64,000 bases of DNA from contig JAQISU010000069.1 in assembly GCA_029339505.1 (NCBI GenBank), forward strand, positions 8,939,001 through 9,003,000. Reading direction: 5' to 3'. The DNA comes from Unio delphinus. Lineage: Eukaryota > Mollusca > Bivalvia > Unionida > Unionidae. Made by a program: the position numbers and the translations under genes. Below, in pieces: positions 21,256 to 34,000 of the stretch. The notes below the pieces were generated by a model. The model was not told the origin of the DNA and searched no databases. It saw nothing but the letters and a program-made list of their open reading frames with translations. The first letter of the stretch is position 1. Each line of letters starts with the position of its first letter.

Positions 21256-21745
21256 GCAAATGTATATGCATCGTTATCAGATGAGTATACACATTTTCTA
21301 GATCTAATGAATAGATAATAGATAATTGCCAAATCAAATTGTAATTAATACTTAGAGAATGTCTCGAAAACAACTATACACTACTATACTATTTTCAAAT
21401 ACATAAAGGTGATGAACACATTTCGCAACGGTGCTTATAAATAACAGAATGCAATAGAAACATTTTTTTTAAAGAAAATAACATTTACTGATAATAGTGT
21501 CTACTACGATTGTAACATAATTTTAATGCTTGATCTATTACTAATAAATGCATATTAGTAATGATTTATTAATAATTGTTCTCTTTACTCATAACATTTT
21601 ATCTATCATCGTTTACACTTTTATTTCAATTTCATGTATCTTTTCATTAACATTTCGTATTTACAATTTTCTGATATTTTGAGTAACATCTGCATGGATA
21701 TATTATGCATCTTGAAAATTATTATTTGTACCGAAACGTATTCAC
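21256..21745. other. No gene seen
   Basis: AT-rich DNA between the GA tract and the RTE LINE. No ORF or repeat recognised. Confidence 0.5.
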
Positions 21746-23637
21746 ATGTCATCTAAAGAACGTGTGTACAGTGGCATCAAGAAGGGTCTAGGCCCTGCAG
21801 TGAAAGGGGCTTCTCCCCTGAAACCCATGATGGGAGAGAAGATCACAGACCGTGGGCAACATATGGCCGGATGGGTGGAGCACTACTCAGAGCTATACTC
21901 TGGTGAAACGGTAGTTACTGAAGCAGCCCTCAGCAGCATAAAGAAACTTCCCATCATGGAGGACCTCGACAAAGTGCCAACCTTAGAAGAGCTCAGCAAA
22001 GCAATTGACTCCCTCCCAAATGACAAAGCACCAGGTAGTGACAGCACCCCGTCCGAAGCTATCAAATGTGGGAAACCAACACTGCCCCAACCATTGCACG
22101 AACTACTTTGCCTCTGCTGGGAGGAAGGAGCAGTCCCCCAAGACATGCGTGATGCCACGATTGTGGACCTTTATAAAAGCAAGTGCGATCGCAGTGACTG
22201 CAATAATTACAGTGGGATCTCGCTTCTGAGCATCGTTGGTTAAGTGTATGCCCTCATCATACTAAAAGTGGCTGCAGTTGCTGGCAGACCGTGTGTACCC
22301 AGAATCCCAGTGAGGCTTCAGAGCAGGCAGGTCGACAACAGACATGATCTTCTCTTTACGACAACTCCAAGTGAAGAGCAGAGAGCAAGGTCAACCACTC
22401 TATATGATGTTCATCGACCTGACCGAGGCCTTTGACTTAGTCAGCAGAAAGAGCCTTTTTTAAGTTCTCAGTAAGATCAGTTGCCCTTCAAAACTCCGCA
22501 GCATGATAATATCTTTCCATGCAGATATGAAGAGAACAGTGCTGTATGATGGATCTTCCTCAGCCTCCTTCCCAGTTAAAAGCGGTGTGAAGTAGGGCTG
22601 CGTTCTGGCACCAACCCTATTCGGGATCTTCTTCACCTAGATTCAGTCTTATGCCTTTGACTCGTCCACTGATGGCATATATATACACACCAGGTCCGAT
22701 GGCAGGCTGTTCAACCTAACACGACTGCGCTCAAAGACGAAAGTGAGGGCTATGCTCATCAGGGGGATGTTTTTTGCAGATGACGTGGCTCTTGTGGCAC
22801 ACACTGAGGAAGCTCTTCAGAGACTGGGAGACCGTTTTATGGATGCCTGCATGCAGTTTGGACTCACCATCAGCCTGGAAAAAAACAAAGGTCAGCGTGC
22901 AAGATACCACCATTGCCCCTACAATCAAAATCAACGGTGTCACCTTGGAAGCAGTCAGCAACTTTACCTACCTGGGGTCAACCATCAGCAACACTCTCTC
23001 GCTCGATAAGGAGCTGGACAGAAGGCTTGGAAAGGCAAACACCATCATGTCACGACTGACAAAGAGGGTGTGGAAAAACAACTCGTTGACAGTGCAAACC
23101 AAAGTCAAAGTTTACCAAGCCTGCATTTTCAGCACCCTTCTCTATGGAAGTGAGACCTAGAATACCTACATAAGGAAAGAGCAACAGCTCAACTCCTTCA
23201 ATATAAGGTGCATTAAACGCATCTTGAAAATTAGCTGGCAAGATCGTGTCCCAAACAGCGAAATCCTGCAGCGTGCAAACGCCCACAGCATGTTATCCCT
23301 TCTGAGCAAACGTCGCCTTCGATGGCTGGGACACGTCCGACGCATGGAGGATGGGAGGTTGACAAAGGACATCCTATATAGACAGCTGGCCACTGGCACA
23401 AGATGAGTCGGCCGCCCATCACTCCATTTCAAGGATGCATGCAAGAGGGACTTGAAGGCATGTGACATCGCACCTGATGGCTGGGAAGTGCTGGCCGATG
23501 ACCGGGGCACCTGGAGACTGACAGTAAGTAAAGGCATCTCAGTTGCTGATACGAGAAGAGGTCAGTTGGCAGCAGAGAAACGTGTCAGAAAAGGCCACGT
23601 GACAGCAACCACAGCAACTCGGGCTTTGATACATTAA
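21746..23637 (+). mobile_element. RTE-clade LINE, 5'-truncated and inactive
   Basis: The reverse transcriptase of an RTE-type non-LTR element can be followed through shifting frames. It starts at the RT fingers (LPNDKAPGSDSTPSEAIKCG, DCNNYSGISLLSIVG), passes the catalytic FFADDVALVAHTEEALQRLG near 22,775, and reaches the thumb and C-terminal part (FTYLGSTISNTLSLDKELD, RRLRWLGHVRRMEDGRL). No endonuclease domain is present upstream, as usual for 5'-truncated copies. Multiple stops and at least four frame changes show it is dead. GC content is clearly higher than in its surroundings, consistent with insertion. Confidence 0.93.
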
Positions 23638-26335
23638 TTCACAAAAGATAACCGAGTTTCCTTGAGATATTTTATTTATCGCTGATAATAATCAACAGAA
23701 GAACAACACACTTTACATAATTCACTATTTTAAAGACTTGAATGCACGATTATAAGAAAAAAAAATAATATTTTCAATAACGAATTATGTCATTCATAAT
23801 GCTTCCAAAAATATGCGTCTTCTCTGTAAATGATAGAATAGCTTACTCGTAGTAACAATATGGATCGTGGTATTACTACTTACAAAACATTTTACCCAAA
23901 CGAACAAATATCAGCACCTGCATCATATCATATACTTTGTAATATCACAAACCGTCGTAGATATTACTTATCATTTGAGGTGAAAATACACTTAGGCTAT
24001 CATTGCAATAGTAACATTGTTAGGATGCAAACACAAGTCTGATGTTGAAGATCGATTTGTATTACTAATTGTATTATAAGGATGTCATTATTCGTAAGGA
24101 AAACAAAATGAAAACAACAACAATCCGACAAGGAAATATGATGATACACCGTACCATAATAACCAAGATAACAAAATATTGTTGTGTTGCAAAACAGTGT
24201 AATTGGTCACAAAATTAAGTTCAATTACGAAAAATATCTGTATGCTCTGTTTATATTTTTGACAAGTTGAAGGCATGACCTTATGGTGGCGAAATGGTAA
24301 CTTGTGAAAGCTATTCTGGTCAAATCATAACTATGGACAAATTACACATGCGAATAAACAATGTATTATATAGATGTTTCCATATGTATGTTAATGTTTT
24401 CATTATCTGGATCGTTGTATGATTGCGTGTAATGCAAAACAAATTACGTATAGAAATTCTTTTATTAATTTTGCAAGTCTACTAAACTTGTTTTCGTTTC
24501 AAGAGTCTGTTTATGTAAGTGCATTCTCTGATAAATGTTGTGCACGATTATTAAAATACCAATGAAATGTTTTCTGGCTATCATATCAATACGACATATA
24601 CTGGCATCATTATAAACATTTTCTCCAAAATCTCTCTCATATCAGCACAATATTTGCTTTAAGTCAGGATAAGATATCTTTTCTGCAATTGAAAAATGGA
24701 AATCTATAACATAGATTTAGTCCCTTGGACAGACATTAAGTTGGTGGTGCCTAATTGTTACATTTTTGATAATATGTTACTGATGAAATGCTTTTTTTCC
24801 AATAGGTGCATACAAATATTACAATTTAAATTCAACAACATAGTTACTGTCAGTTGTCATTACGGTTAGAACATATAGTCATTGAAATTGTCTCGCAAAT
24901 TAATTTGGAATATTATACATATATGTATGTACCTTCAATCACGTGTTTGAAATGTGGCACGTACGCTAACGTGCTTGTCAAACAGGATTTTGTAAAAAGA
25001 CGTTTAGACCAAATCTAACATTTTAGACAAATGTTGGATTTTAAGAAGTTTCATTTATTGTTTAATTAATGTTAGTGTATTTTGGTTAGTTAATAAAATG
25101 TAATTTATTTTACTACTTCAAATGCACCATAGATTGTCAGAATATAATAGTCTTAACAGTGTCTAACATGAATATTCCATCGACTTGAGATTATCTCCTA
25201 TCAAGATCACCATCACACTATTTATGAAAAATCATCTAAGCATAACGATGAAACATGGATGCGTTCTACGTCCAGCTTCAAATCCCATTTACCAGATGCC
25301 CAGAAACGTTGTTCTAGATATTCAAACTAGACTGGAACATTATGTTTGGTGACAATGTACAGGCAGTCTAAATTGTAGTCTGTTATTCATGAGTTAATGA
25401 AAAGACCATTGATAAAGGCCAGAAGCTGCCGGACTTCACCACTATCAATACAAACGTATAAATGAACACACTTTGCCCCCACAAACCATCAAGAAGATAT
25501 ATTTATCACAATACAGGTCATGGTCAACCAGGTTAGAAAAACATAGCCTTTCGTAGCTTTCAGAAAAGGAGAAGATGGCATGCTAATCATGAATATCAAA
25601 CGTCGTTCGAGGTAACGCAGCAAGTTAAAACATGTCATTATTATCGATACAAGATACACCGAGGTGGAGAGAAGACAAAATGGCAATCTAACATCGAAGA
25701 CTGAACATGTATTAACTTCATAAAGCCCCAAAGAGCAGTAAAAAAAAGAACACAAAGGGTGAGAGATTATCACAATGTCATCAGTGGCGCCTCTACGACC
25801 ACCCAGGTGTCCTGTATAAAATCTCTGCTATCTTAATGGGGGTATTATTGCTAGCATTGTTTGTTTCTTTAATATGATTTTATGGATGTTTAAGTTAGTC
25901 TCATTATACATAATCTGTGTAAAATCTGCTTTTGTGATGATGTTCATCTACTGTTAGCACATGTCTGCATTATATAAATTAAGGTTCCAATTTAATTAGT
26001 TTTAAAACCCAATATATATTTATAATTTAATATACATTTCAGTTCAATTTTAGTAGTAATTACATAATCAGTGTTTTACTTTCACAACCGTCCAAATGAG
26101 ATCATTAGGACACCAGTTGCGATCATCAATATAGCTATTCCGGCGTAATTGTATTGTTTCATATTCAAACCATACGAGCACTGAATACTAATTGTATTGA
26201 AAACAATTACCTATTGTTTTAAACTCAAATACATATTTAATTTTCGTGTAAAATGCATTATGGAAAATAGATACAATTATATCAACAACACGGCTCTTGT
26301 CTCCATATCAAAAATATTTCCTTTGGTATTTTTAA
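23638..26335. other. No gene seen
   Basis: About 2.7 kb of AT-rich DNA between the RTE LINE and element B. It may include the unrecognised left end of element B, but no terminal repeat or polymerase/ATPase remnant was found. Confidence 0.5.
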
Positions 26336-27349
26336 TTCCGTTTACCTGAAGTACATCGATTGTTACAAAAACAAGCTACGTACACTTTACACAAACCCAT
26401 TCGACGAAAATTTCACAGAAGTCGCACTCAAGTGGAATACATCAATCATCAATGGCAAGTCGATTTAGCCGATGTCTCTAATTTAGCCACCTACAATCGT
26501 GGCTACACATATTTGTTTTGTCTCATTGACATTTTTTCTAAATTTGGTTAGGTCGTACCATTGACATCCAAGTCGAGCGGAGAGATGGTAAGAGCTTTGC
26601 AACTGGTGTTAAAACAAAGTAGTTGTCACCCTCTTCGATGGCAAACCGACAAAGGCACTGAATTTCTGAACCAAGATTTCCAACGAGAATTAAAGAAACT
26701 TAACATTCATTTTTCCACCACTGAAAATTATGAAACCAAAGTCAGTATCGTGGAACATTTTCAACGTACTTTTGAAAGAACGCATGTAGAAATATTGTAC
26801 GCATCAACATACTCTCAAGTACATCGACGTATTACGGCACTTAGTCCAAGCCTACAATCAATCTTACCATAGAAAAAGTGGACGTACCCCACAACTTATG
26901 ACACCTGACAACGAAGTGACTGTTTTTGAGCGTCTGTTTCGTACGTCCCGGACGATTGCTGCCCCCAAGAAAGGTGGAGAAGTGTTAATCCCGGGAGATT
27001 GGGTTCGCATTGACAAAAACAAGAGCAAATTCGACAAAGGTTACTTAGCCAACTGGACCACCGAATTAGTTCGTGTTACTGTGCGAGTGCGTGATCGTCA
27101 TCCAACCGTCTATAAATTGGAATACATGAACGGAGAAGTATTTAAAGGAACGATTTACTTGCCTGAGTTACAACGTGTCACCAAAAAAGAAGACGACGTG
27201 TACGACATTGAAAGCATTCTCGAACGAAGAATCCGTAAAGTAGGTGAAAGGCGTATCAAAGAAATCAAAGTACGTTAGAAATGGTATCCTCCCAGTTTTT
27301 ATCCTTGGATTGACTCTACGCAAGTCATCGACTATAAAAAGGAGTTACC
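26336..27349 (+). pseudogene. Retroviral-type integrase of element B (F54H12.3-like)
   Basis: The frame starts within an N-terminal region (LQKQATYTLHKPIRRKFHRS) and carries the catalytic triad: Asp in WQVDLADVSN, Asp in RWQTDKGTEF, Glu in KVSIVEHFQRT. The C-terminal part (IPGDWVRIDKNKSKFDKGYL) is an SH3-like region, followed by a chromodomain-like end (WYPPSFYPWIDST). Breaks are TAG 26,549-26,551, a frameshift near 26,815, and TAG at 27,276-27,278. It is a different integrase lineage from that of element A, belonging to the family typified by the transposon-derived C. elegans protein F54H12.3. The true start is not clear. Confidence 0.88.
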
Positions 27350-27352
27350 ATC

Positions 27353-27772
27353 ATGCCCTTTAGTACAGCTTAAGCGACCACATTGACTTCTCTTTCACAA
27401 ACTTCTATTCTGCAAGATTTACAAAAGCATCCCTTGTGGGTGTGTTGTGGGGAACGTGTCCCTAAAACACAAATCTTCTTTTTCTGTCAAAAGTTTGTGA
27501 TATATTGTGTCATCGATGCAGCAATTGCTAATTTGGGTTTGCAACAAGAAAACAAACAATTGTGGACCATCTTACTCAGCAGTTGCATTAGTTATCCTCT
27601 TCCCAATCATTCCATGAAATACTCTTACAAAGGGAACAAAAGTAACAATATTGGGAGTTTTGCATGCAGCGTTAGTCATTCTCCTCACAGTAACCATTCC
27701 AATCACAATCCTCTTTTAGACACTCATTTAACCTCGAGTGACTCCACGGACAGAAGAACATTGGAATTATGA
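27353..27772 (+). pseudogene. Small membrane protein of element B
   Basis: From ATG 27,353 the frame meets TAA at 27,371-27,373 and then runs open to TGA before 27,772. The segment HPLWVCCGERVPKTQIFFF leads into a hydrophobic stretch (FCQKFVIYCVIDAAIANLGL, one membrane span) and then LWTILLSSCISYPLPN. I recognise this pattern as a small membrane protein that accompanies the capsid genes in metazoan Polinton-like elements. Its role is unknown. The Ser/His/Asn-rich end (NHSNHNP) is probably out of frame or decayed. Confidence 0.5.
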
Positions 27773-28388
27773 AAAACACTATTAACCGCTTTTACTTAAC
27801 GTTACCCAGCGACAGTTCTATGGAGGTGTTTCCTAACAACACGTTGTTCTGTTACACAGCTAAATTACCTCCAGTCATTTTATTTGGATCAAGATGTTCA
27901 TTGGGAAGTGGCTTTAATGGAAACGATACACCCGATGGCCATAAACAACGTCCATTACCTTTTGTCCTGAATTGTATGATATTTTGGGAGGAGATCATAG
28001 TTGATCATCAAGAAAAATAAAATACCAGCCATAACCAGCAACTCGGATTTTGTGAAATATTTTCGATTCCCTGAATAAATGAACCAAGGACTCAACTTGT
28101 TGTTTGTGTACTCCGATATAGTGAAGCACGACGTGGTAGGACACACCCCTGTACCGTTACTGTTTGTCATTCCTATCAAAGTGGATTCAGCCATGATCGC
28201 TGAAAGGAATGTGGAAATATCTATCACGTTCACCGCGACTTTGTACATCTTCATTTTTTCCCTGTCAGTAAATTGTATTTTGACAGTTTCAACATTAGTA
28301 TAAAAGGAGAACTGGGAGAAAATATTCCATTTACCAAAGGGAAAGTCACAGTTAATATTCATTTTCAAAAACGTTTCTTGAACAACTG
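27769..28388 (+). pseudogene. Conserved late protein of element B (NRFYLTLPSDSSM type)
   Basis: The start at 27,769 (MKNTINRFYLTLPSDSSMEV) overlaps the previous gene by 4 bp. The frame shifts near 27,885, and the sequence HWEVALMETIHP continues in another frame. Two or more stops follow, and a third frame at about 28,085 gives LLFVYSDIVKHDVVGHTPVP. A last frame from about 28,288 gives NIPFTKGKVTVNIHFQKRF. I recognise this order as a conserved late protein in metazoan Polinton-like elements, always just upstream of the pX and capsid genes. It is a candidate penton or minor capsid protein, which is an inference from position and beta-rich character. Confidence 0.6.
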
Positions 28389-28396
28389 AGAAAGTG

Positions 28397-28780
28397 ATGT
28401 ATCATGTGCACCAAGGAGTCAGTAGACAACGAGGACATGGTTTAGGATATATGTTTAAATCGGCCTTTCGCTCCGTGGTCCCTGTGGTGACACGAGGATT
28501 GCACGACTTAAATGATACCGCATTTACTCACGGCAAAGATTTTCTTCACAATGTCCTCATTGACCAATAAAACCCCAAAGAAGCCTTTTTGAGAGCATGC
28601 AAAAATGTCTTGCTTCAAACGGGTAAAGACATTTTGGGTCTACGAGAAAGACCTATAAATGCCCTGAACGGTACCGAGTCTGGCATTCCTGCTTCCCTGA
28701 TGACACAGCAAGGACAAGGTAGAAAGCGTAGACAATGCACCCTTTCAGAAGTCTCAGTACCTCTAAAGCTAAAAAGATGA
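28397..28780 (+). pseudogene. pX-like minor capsid protein of element B
   Basis: From ATG 28,397, near the end of the previous gene, the protein has GHGLGYMFKSAFRSVVPVV, the Gly-rich turn and amphipathic helix typical of the pX-like family, then TAA at about 28,565, and continues in the same frame to TGA at 28,778-28,780. The second part contains LLQTGKDILGLRERPINALN and a basic Gly-rich end (QGQGRKRRQ). Same arrangement as in element A: directly before the capsid gene on the coding strand. Confidence 0.7.
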
Positions 28781-28858
28781 AGAAAAAAAGAACCGCTCGA
28801 AACTTAGATATTTGTGATTATTAAAAGTAAAAAAGATAGAGACTGAGAGAAAAAAAGT

Positions 28859-30188
28859 ATGCACCAAAAATCTTTTGCCTGTTGCAAGTCGGAACTGGAC
28901 CTCTTTACCATGCCAGCCACAATGATCACCATGCAAGAAGCCCAATGGGTTGAATTTTGTCCCGTCTTCTCTTTGACGGATTCGGCTTCCATCGAGTTTG
29001 AGATCAAAGGGCAACCCGAATATTACATCGATCTAAACAACAGTTACTTGCATTTGAAAGTGATTGTGGTCAAAACGGACGACACCTCGATGGGAGCTGA
29101 GGTCCTAGTAGCTTCTGTCAACTGTTTCATGCATTCCTTGTTCAGCAATGTAGATTTGTACATGAATAACAAACTGGTTAGCAGTAGCTTGGATACTTAC
29201 CATTACCAAGCGTACCTCCAAAAATCTCTTGACGTACGGAAAAGAAACCAAGAATACTTATTTAGATGCTTGCGTGGTATGGAAACCTGACACAGCAGAT
29301 ACGTTTAACGACACAACCTTGTCCGTCGGAGCTGTCGGTGACAATCCTCTCAATCTTCAAAATGTGGGTTTTAACGAGCGTCGAAAGAAAATTCCGCAAG
29401 GACGTAGTTTAGAATTGTTCGATAGTTTGCAATGGGACATGTGGTTTCAAGAGAAGTATTTGCTGAACGGGGTGGGTATTCACTTGTGACTGAATCGTAG
29501 CAGTGCTGCTTTCCATTTCATGGCTCATGCCAACAAATACAAAACAATTATCCAAAAGGGCAGGTTATAAGTGCCTCGTGTGGATGTGTTATCTAAAGTG
29601 GGAAATGATATCAGTCACACTTTTAGTAGAACGACAGCCAAGTATCCGATACGACGGGTGGAAGTAAAAACTTTCACCATTGCCGCTGGACTAGGGTCTA
29701 AGATCGAAGATCATCTGTTCCAAGGACAGTTACTTAAACGTTTATTCATTGGTATCGTCAGCAATGCAGCCCTCAACGGCACCCACCATCTACATTCTTT
29801 CGAATTTCAGCACTGCGGAGTATCAGAAATAGAAGTCAGTCGCGATGGAAAAACCTTGTGTACCCGGCCCTACGAACCCATCTTTGCCCAGAAGAATTAC
29901 TTGAGGTCGTACTTGTCGCTGTACCAAACCACAGGACAGTTAGGAACCAACACCAGTCATAGTATTTCCAACGACGATTATGCAGGACGTTACACTTTGT
30001 GATGTTTTGATTTCACTCCAGACCAAGGCAGCGACAAGGTACATTTTCACCCTATACAATTTGGGCAACTGCGTGTGGAACTTCAGTTTTTAACAACTTC
30101 TGACAACACGGTGAATGCCATTCTGTATGCTGAATTCGATAATACCATATAAATCAACAGTTTGAGAGAAGTCATTCTAGACTATTAA
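28859..30188 (+). pseudogene. Major capsid-like protein of element B (F54H12.2-like)
   Basis: About 440 codons from ATG 28,859 to TAA 30,186-30,188. The N-terminus has LDLFTMPATMITMQEAQWVE and then PEYYIDLNNSYLHLKVIVVK, a hallmark of the metazoan F54H12.2-like family. Later come WFQEKYLLNGV, TAKYPIRRVEVKTF, QLLKRLFIGIVSN and the end NAILYAEFDNTI. A frameshift lies near 29,220 and in-frame stops at 29,487 (TGA), 29,568 (TAA), 30,000 (TGA) and 30,150 (TAA). The family is considered to have a double jelly-roll fold and to be the shell protein of Polinton-type particles. It is distant from the capsid-like protein of element A. Confidence 0.85.
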
Positions 30189-30192
30189 ACAC

Positions 30193-30554
30193 TATGGAAA
30201 ATTCTTATCACTCTTTGAATAGTGTAGAATCCATGGAAACGGAATGATAGGTTACAGAGAAAGCAAACCCCCAAGACCAAACAGAACAAGTAGTGATCAT
30301 GCAGTCCAGATGGCCAGAACAGGAACAACAGTTATTCACTTGTTTTGCCAAACACTTGGAGGGTAAAATTAGGGACATATATAAGGAAAATTGTTATGTA
30401 TGTCAAAACGATCATCCCAGTTAAACTCAACCCGATAAATGTATGATGATTAGTCAAGAAGAGAATTTTAACGATTATCTGAACGAAGCTTGGAGTCTCA
30501 TCTCAGAAGAAGCCGTGTTATCCCTTTGGAAGATGATATCATTGACTTTATGAG
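30193..30554 (+). pseudogene. Cys/His protein of element B
   Basis: From ATG near 30,193 (MENSYHSLNSVESMETE) the frame has two adjacent stops at about 30,244, then continues with RDIYKENCYVCQNDHPS, a stop (TAA about 30,422), and KCMMISQEENFNDYLNEAW. The CxxC followed by His and a further Cys suggests one zinc site. I recall this type of protein in metazoan Polinton-like elements, but its function is unknown. Its 3' end overlaps the protease remnant in another frame, which suggests a deletion has brought the two together. Confidence 0.5.
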
Positions 30555-30858
30555 ATGAAATGCCCGGACAAAACGATTCAAAAATATGAAATTACAAGAC
30601 ACAGATTCTATGGTTTGTGGACATTATTGTGCATATTATCTGCATCATCGCAGTCTTGGATTTTCTTTAGAACATTTTGTGACTTATTTTGATCGTCATT
30701 CGTCTCGAAACAATAACAAAGTAGATCGATGGTTTTGTGACCACTATTGCTATCTGTTGTATTTAGCTAGGAAACGTAGTGTACATCGATGGCCCAATGA
30801 ATTCCAACAGTGGAAACCTCAATTTAATTCAAAACGTTTTCAACCATGTAAAAGATAA
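30525..30858 (+). pseudogene. C-terminal part of an Ulp1/adenain-like cysteine protease
   Basis: The frame gives LQDTDSMVCGHYCAYYLHHR, with the catalytic Cys in the typical SxxCGxYC context, and then a basic C-terminus (HRWPNEFQQWKPQF). A short matching stretch upstream (EDDIIDFMR, then TGA near 30,552) extends it a little. The His and Asp of the triad and the N-terminal half are missing. In Polintons and adenoviruses this enzyme processes capsid precursors. The absence of its 5' half looks like a deletion between 30,520 and the preceding gene. Confidence 0.75.
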
Positions 30859-30879
30859 TGTATTGGTGTTATTGAAGAA

Positions 30880-31035
30880 AAAAATGTTTGTTATTTAAAA
30901 ACAATGTTAGTTATTTGAAAAAAAATGTTTGTTATTTGAAAAAAATATTGGTGAATTAAAAATGTTTGTTAGTTGAAACAATTGTGTTTTGTGAGTTGCT
31001 TTGTTATTTTAATAAAAATGTTGTGTTGTGAAACC
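30880..31035. repeat. AT-rich tandem repeats at the end of element B
   Basis: AATGTTTGTTATTTGAAAAA-type units of about 28-30 bp repeat four to five times after the protease stop, decaying toward 31,035. They may be the terminal or subterminal repeat of element B. The I-type LINE begins directly after. Confidence 0.6.
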
Positions 31036-31049
31036 AATGCGTCTGTCGT

Positions 31050-34000
31050 TTGTTTTACATATTTATTAATATAGATACTCTTCGACTTCCTTCTATCCCG
31101 CACATCAAACTATCCAAACGTTTCCAAACCCTAAACCGTAGAAGGGTGTTTTCTATCGCGTCCGCGCTTGAACCATATAACCCGCTCTCCCAAATAGAGT
31201 TTAATTGTGCCAATCTATCAGATATCGAATCAGATGAAATTGACCTTTACTATGACAACTTAATTAAGATCATCACTCAGGCAGCCACCAACACTATACC
31301 TAAAACTAGCTGTCAATCAAGAAAACGTAGTGTGCCATGGTGGAACGATGAAATTAAACAAACTAGACAGGCCAAATTTAGAGCTTTAAATAAATTTAAA
31401 AGAACTAATATTACTACTCACTTTTTAGAGTACAAAAATCATGAAAATAAGCTCAAATACTTAATCAAGGAGTCGAAAGAAAAAACATGGCAAAAATACT
31501 GCAGCAGTATTAATTTTAGAACAAACTCAAAACAAGTGTGAGATAAAATCAGAACCATCAGGGGGAAGCACACCAATAGCACCCCAAAAATAAATAATAC
31601 CAGCAATCATAAAGAACAAGCTGACTCACTAGCGATACACTTTAAAAACATGAGCAGTAACAGTAATTATACTACTGAATTTAAAAACCATAGGGATAAA
31701 ACTGAAATTAAATTCCACAATTTATTCCAAGACCTTGGACCCGAATCCTCATCACTAAATAAAGAAATAACATTATATGAATGGGACCAGGCACTAAAAA
31801 CTAAATATGAAACTTCACCTGGGCAAGATCAAATAGGTTATGTTATATATAAAAACTTACCTAAAACTATAGTTAAATCAATCATCAAAATGCTAAATAT
31901 AATATATGACAAAGGAAAGGTACCTATAAAATGGAAAACAGCGATAGTAATCCCCATACTTAAACCAAATAAGGATCGGAATGATATCAATTCGTACAGA
32001 CCCATCTCACTTACCAATAACATCTGTAAAATTATGGAAACAATTGTTACTAACAGACTTAAACACCACCTTGAAAGCAACAATCTGATATCTCCAAATC
32101 AATGTGGGTTTAGAAATAAAAGATCCACTACGGACCAATTAATAAGATTAGAATCCGCCATAAAACTTGCATTTAACAACAAAAGAAAAGCGGATAGAAA
32201 CTTAATTGCGGTATTTATTGATCTGGAAAAAGCATTCGATCTTGTAAGGACCAATGGCCTTATAGCCAAGTTAAATCATTATGGCATTACAGGTCGAATG
32301 TTCAACTTCATAGAAAATTTCCTGACCAACCGCAAAATTATAACTAGGGTAGGGGCTACTTACTCTGAAGAATACTCTCTTGAAAATGGAACTCCACAAG
32401 GGAGTGTTCTCAGCCCCACCCTCTTTAACCTTATGATAAATGACCTTGACTCCAATCTGGCAACACCTAAAATGGAATTATCACAATTTGCTGATGATAG
32501 TGGACTTTGGAGAGCAGGCAACCCCTCCAACCACCAACACATGGCTGAAATACAAACCAGCTTAAACAACATAGGAAAATTGGCTGATAAATGGGGATTT
32601 AAGCTATCGCACCAAAACGCGGTAGCTGTTCTGTTTACCCTTGCAAACAAATCAAAACCTACCACAAACTTACCATTCAAAATAAAGTTATAACATTTGT
32701 AAAAGTAGCCAAATTGCTGGGTATGTACTTTGATGAACACTTAACATGGGCTTATCATATAGATTACCTAGTTATAAGGACCTAAATCTATTAAGAAGCC
32801 TCAAAGGCACTCAGTGGGGTGCTAATCAAGAAACTATTCTAATATTATATAGGGCACTAATAAGATCCAAACTAGACTATGGCTGCCAAGTATATAACAC
32901 GGCATCCACACGTCATTTAAACAAAATTAATTAAAATTCAGAGAAAAGCCCTACTTATTGGTACTGGCGCACTGCCATCGACCTCTACAGCCGAGCTGCA
33001 GGTCTTAACTGGGGAACCGCCATTACATCTCAGAAGGCAGGAACTCATTCTAAGATATGCAACCCGACTGTCGACCCATGACAAAATGCACCCCACTATA
33101 TTGGCCATCAATAAATGTAACATTCCCTTTAGAAAAGCCTTGAAAAATAATACATCAATGGGAAAAATAGTACACGAGTTAAACAAAAAACTTCCAGTAG
33201 ATATATTCCAAGTAGAAGCTAACATGATATATGATAAGGAACCTTGGAGTAATGTACCAACGAAAGTAAATATCTCCCTTACAGATAACGGAAACAAAGA
33301 AAATCAACAACAACATTTAAAAATATTGGCATTGGAAATCATAAATAATCAGAACATAACATACAAATGGGCAGGCGTCTTCCTGACCACTGTTCCATTT
33401 ATACAGCGGAATTTTGGGCCATCCTTGAATCATTAAAATGGTTAGAAGAAAACAAACCCAATAAGACACTGATTATTAGTGACTCGCTCAGCGTCCTTAC
33501 TTCTATTCAAAACAACAACACCAAATCTAGAGAAAATTTCCTAAAACAAATTAATCAGATATTAAAAATACTAAATTCTCAAAATCTTGTAGTTGAGTTT
33601 ATGTGGATTCCATCCCACATAGACATAAAAGGAAATGACTCAGCAGATCAACTGGCTAAAAACAAACTCACCGAAAAAAAATATATGCCACTCAAATATA
33701 GTCAAACTGAAATATATCATTTAATCTACTCAATGATTAATCAAAAGTGGCAGACTGATTGGAACAAAAGCAAACAAGGGAGAATTTTACATAACATCAT
33801 TAAGGAAGTCAATAGAAAAATCATACCACCTAGGTGTAATAGTTATGAACAGTCTAAAATAAATAGAATAATCTTGGGAAAAACAAAACTGGCTAACAAC
33901 TTTGGTAAATATATAGGACCTTTTCCACACAGCATTAATTGCTTCAGTTGTAACATACCTGAAGACTTACATCACATATTTAATAACTGTAAAAACAACC

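Larger units (their letters stand above)
26336..31035 (+). mobile_element. Element B: decayed Polinton-like element of the F54H12.2/.3 type
   Basis: Seven genes in one orientation: integrase, membrane protein, conserved late protein, pX-like protein, capsid-like protein, Cys/His protein, protease end. Integrase and capsid resemble the metazoan families annotated after C. elegans F54H12.3 and F54H12.2. No PolB or ATPase is left. Every gene except perhaps none carries stops or shifts, so this is an old copy. AT-rich tandem repeats at 30,880-31,035 may be its right end, where a LINE begins. Confidence 0.85.
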
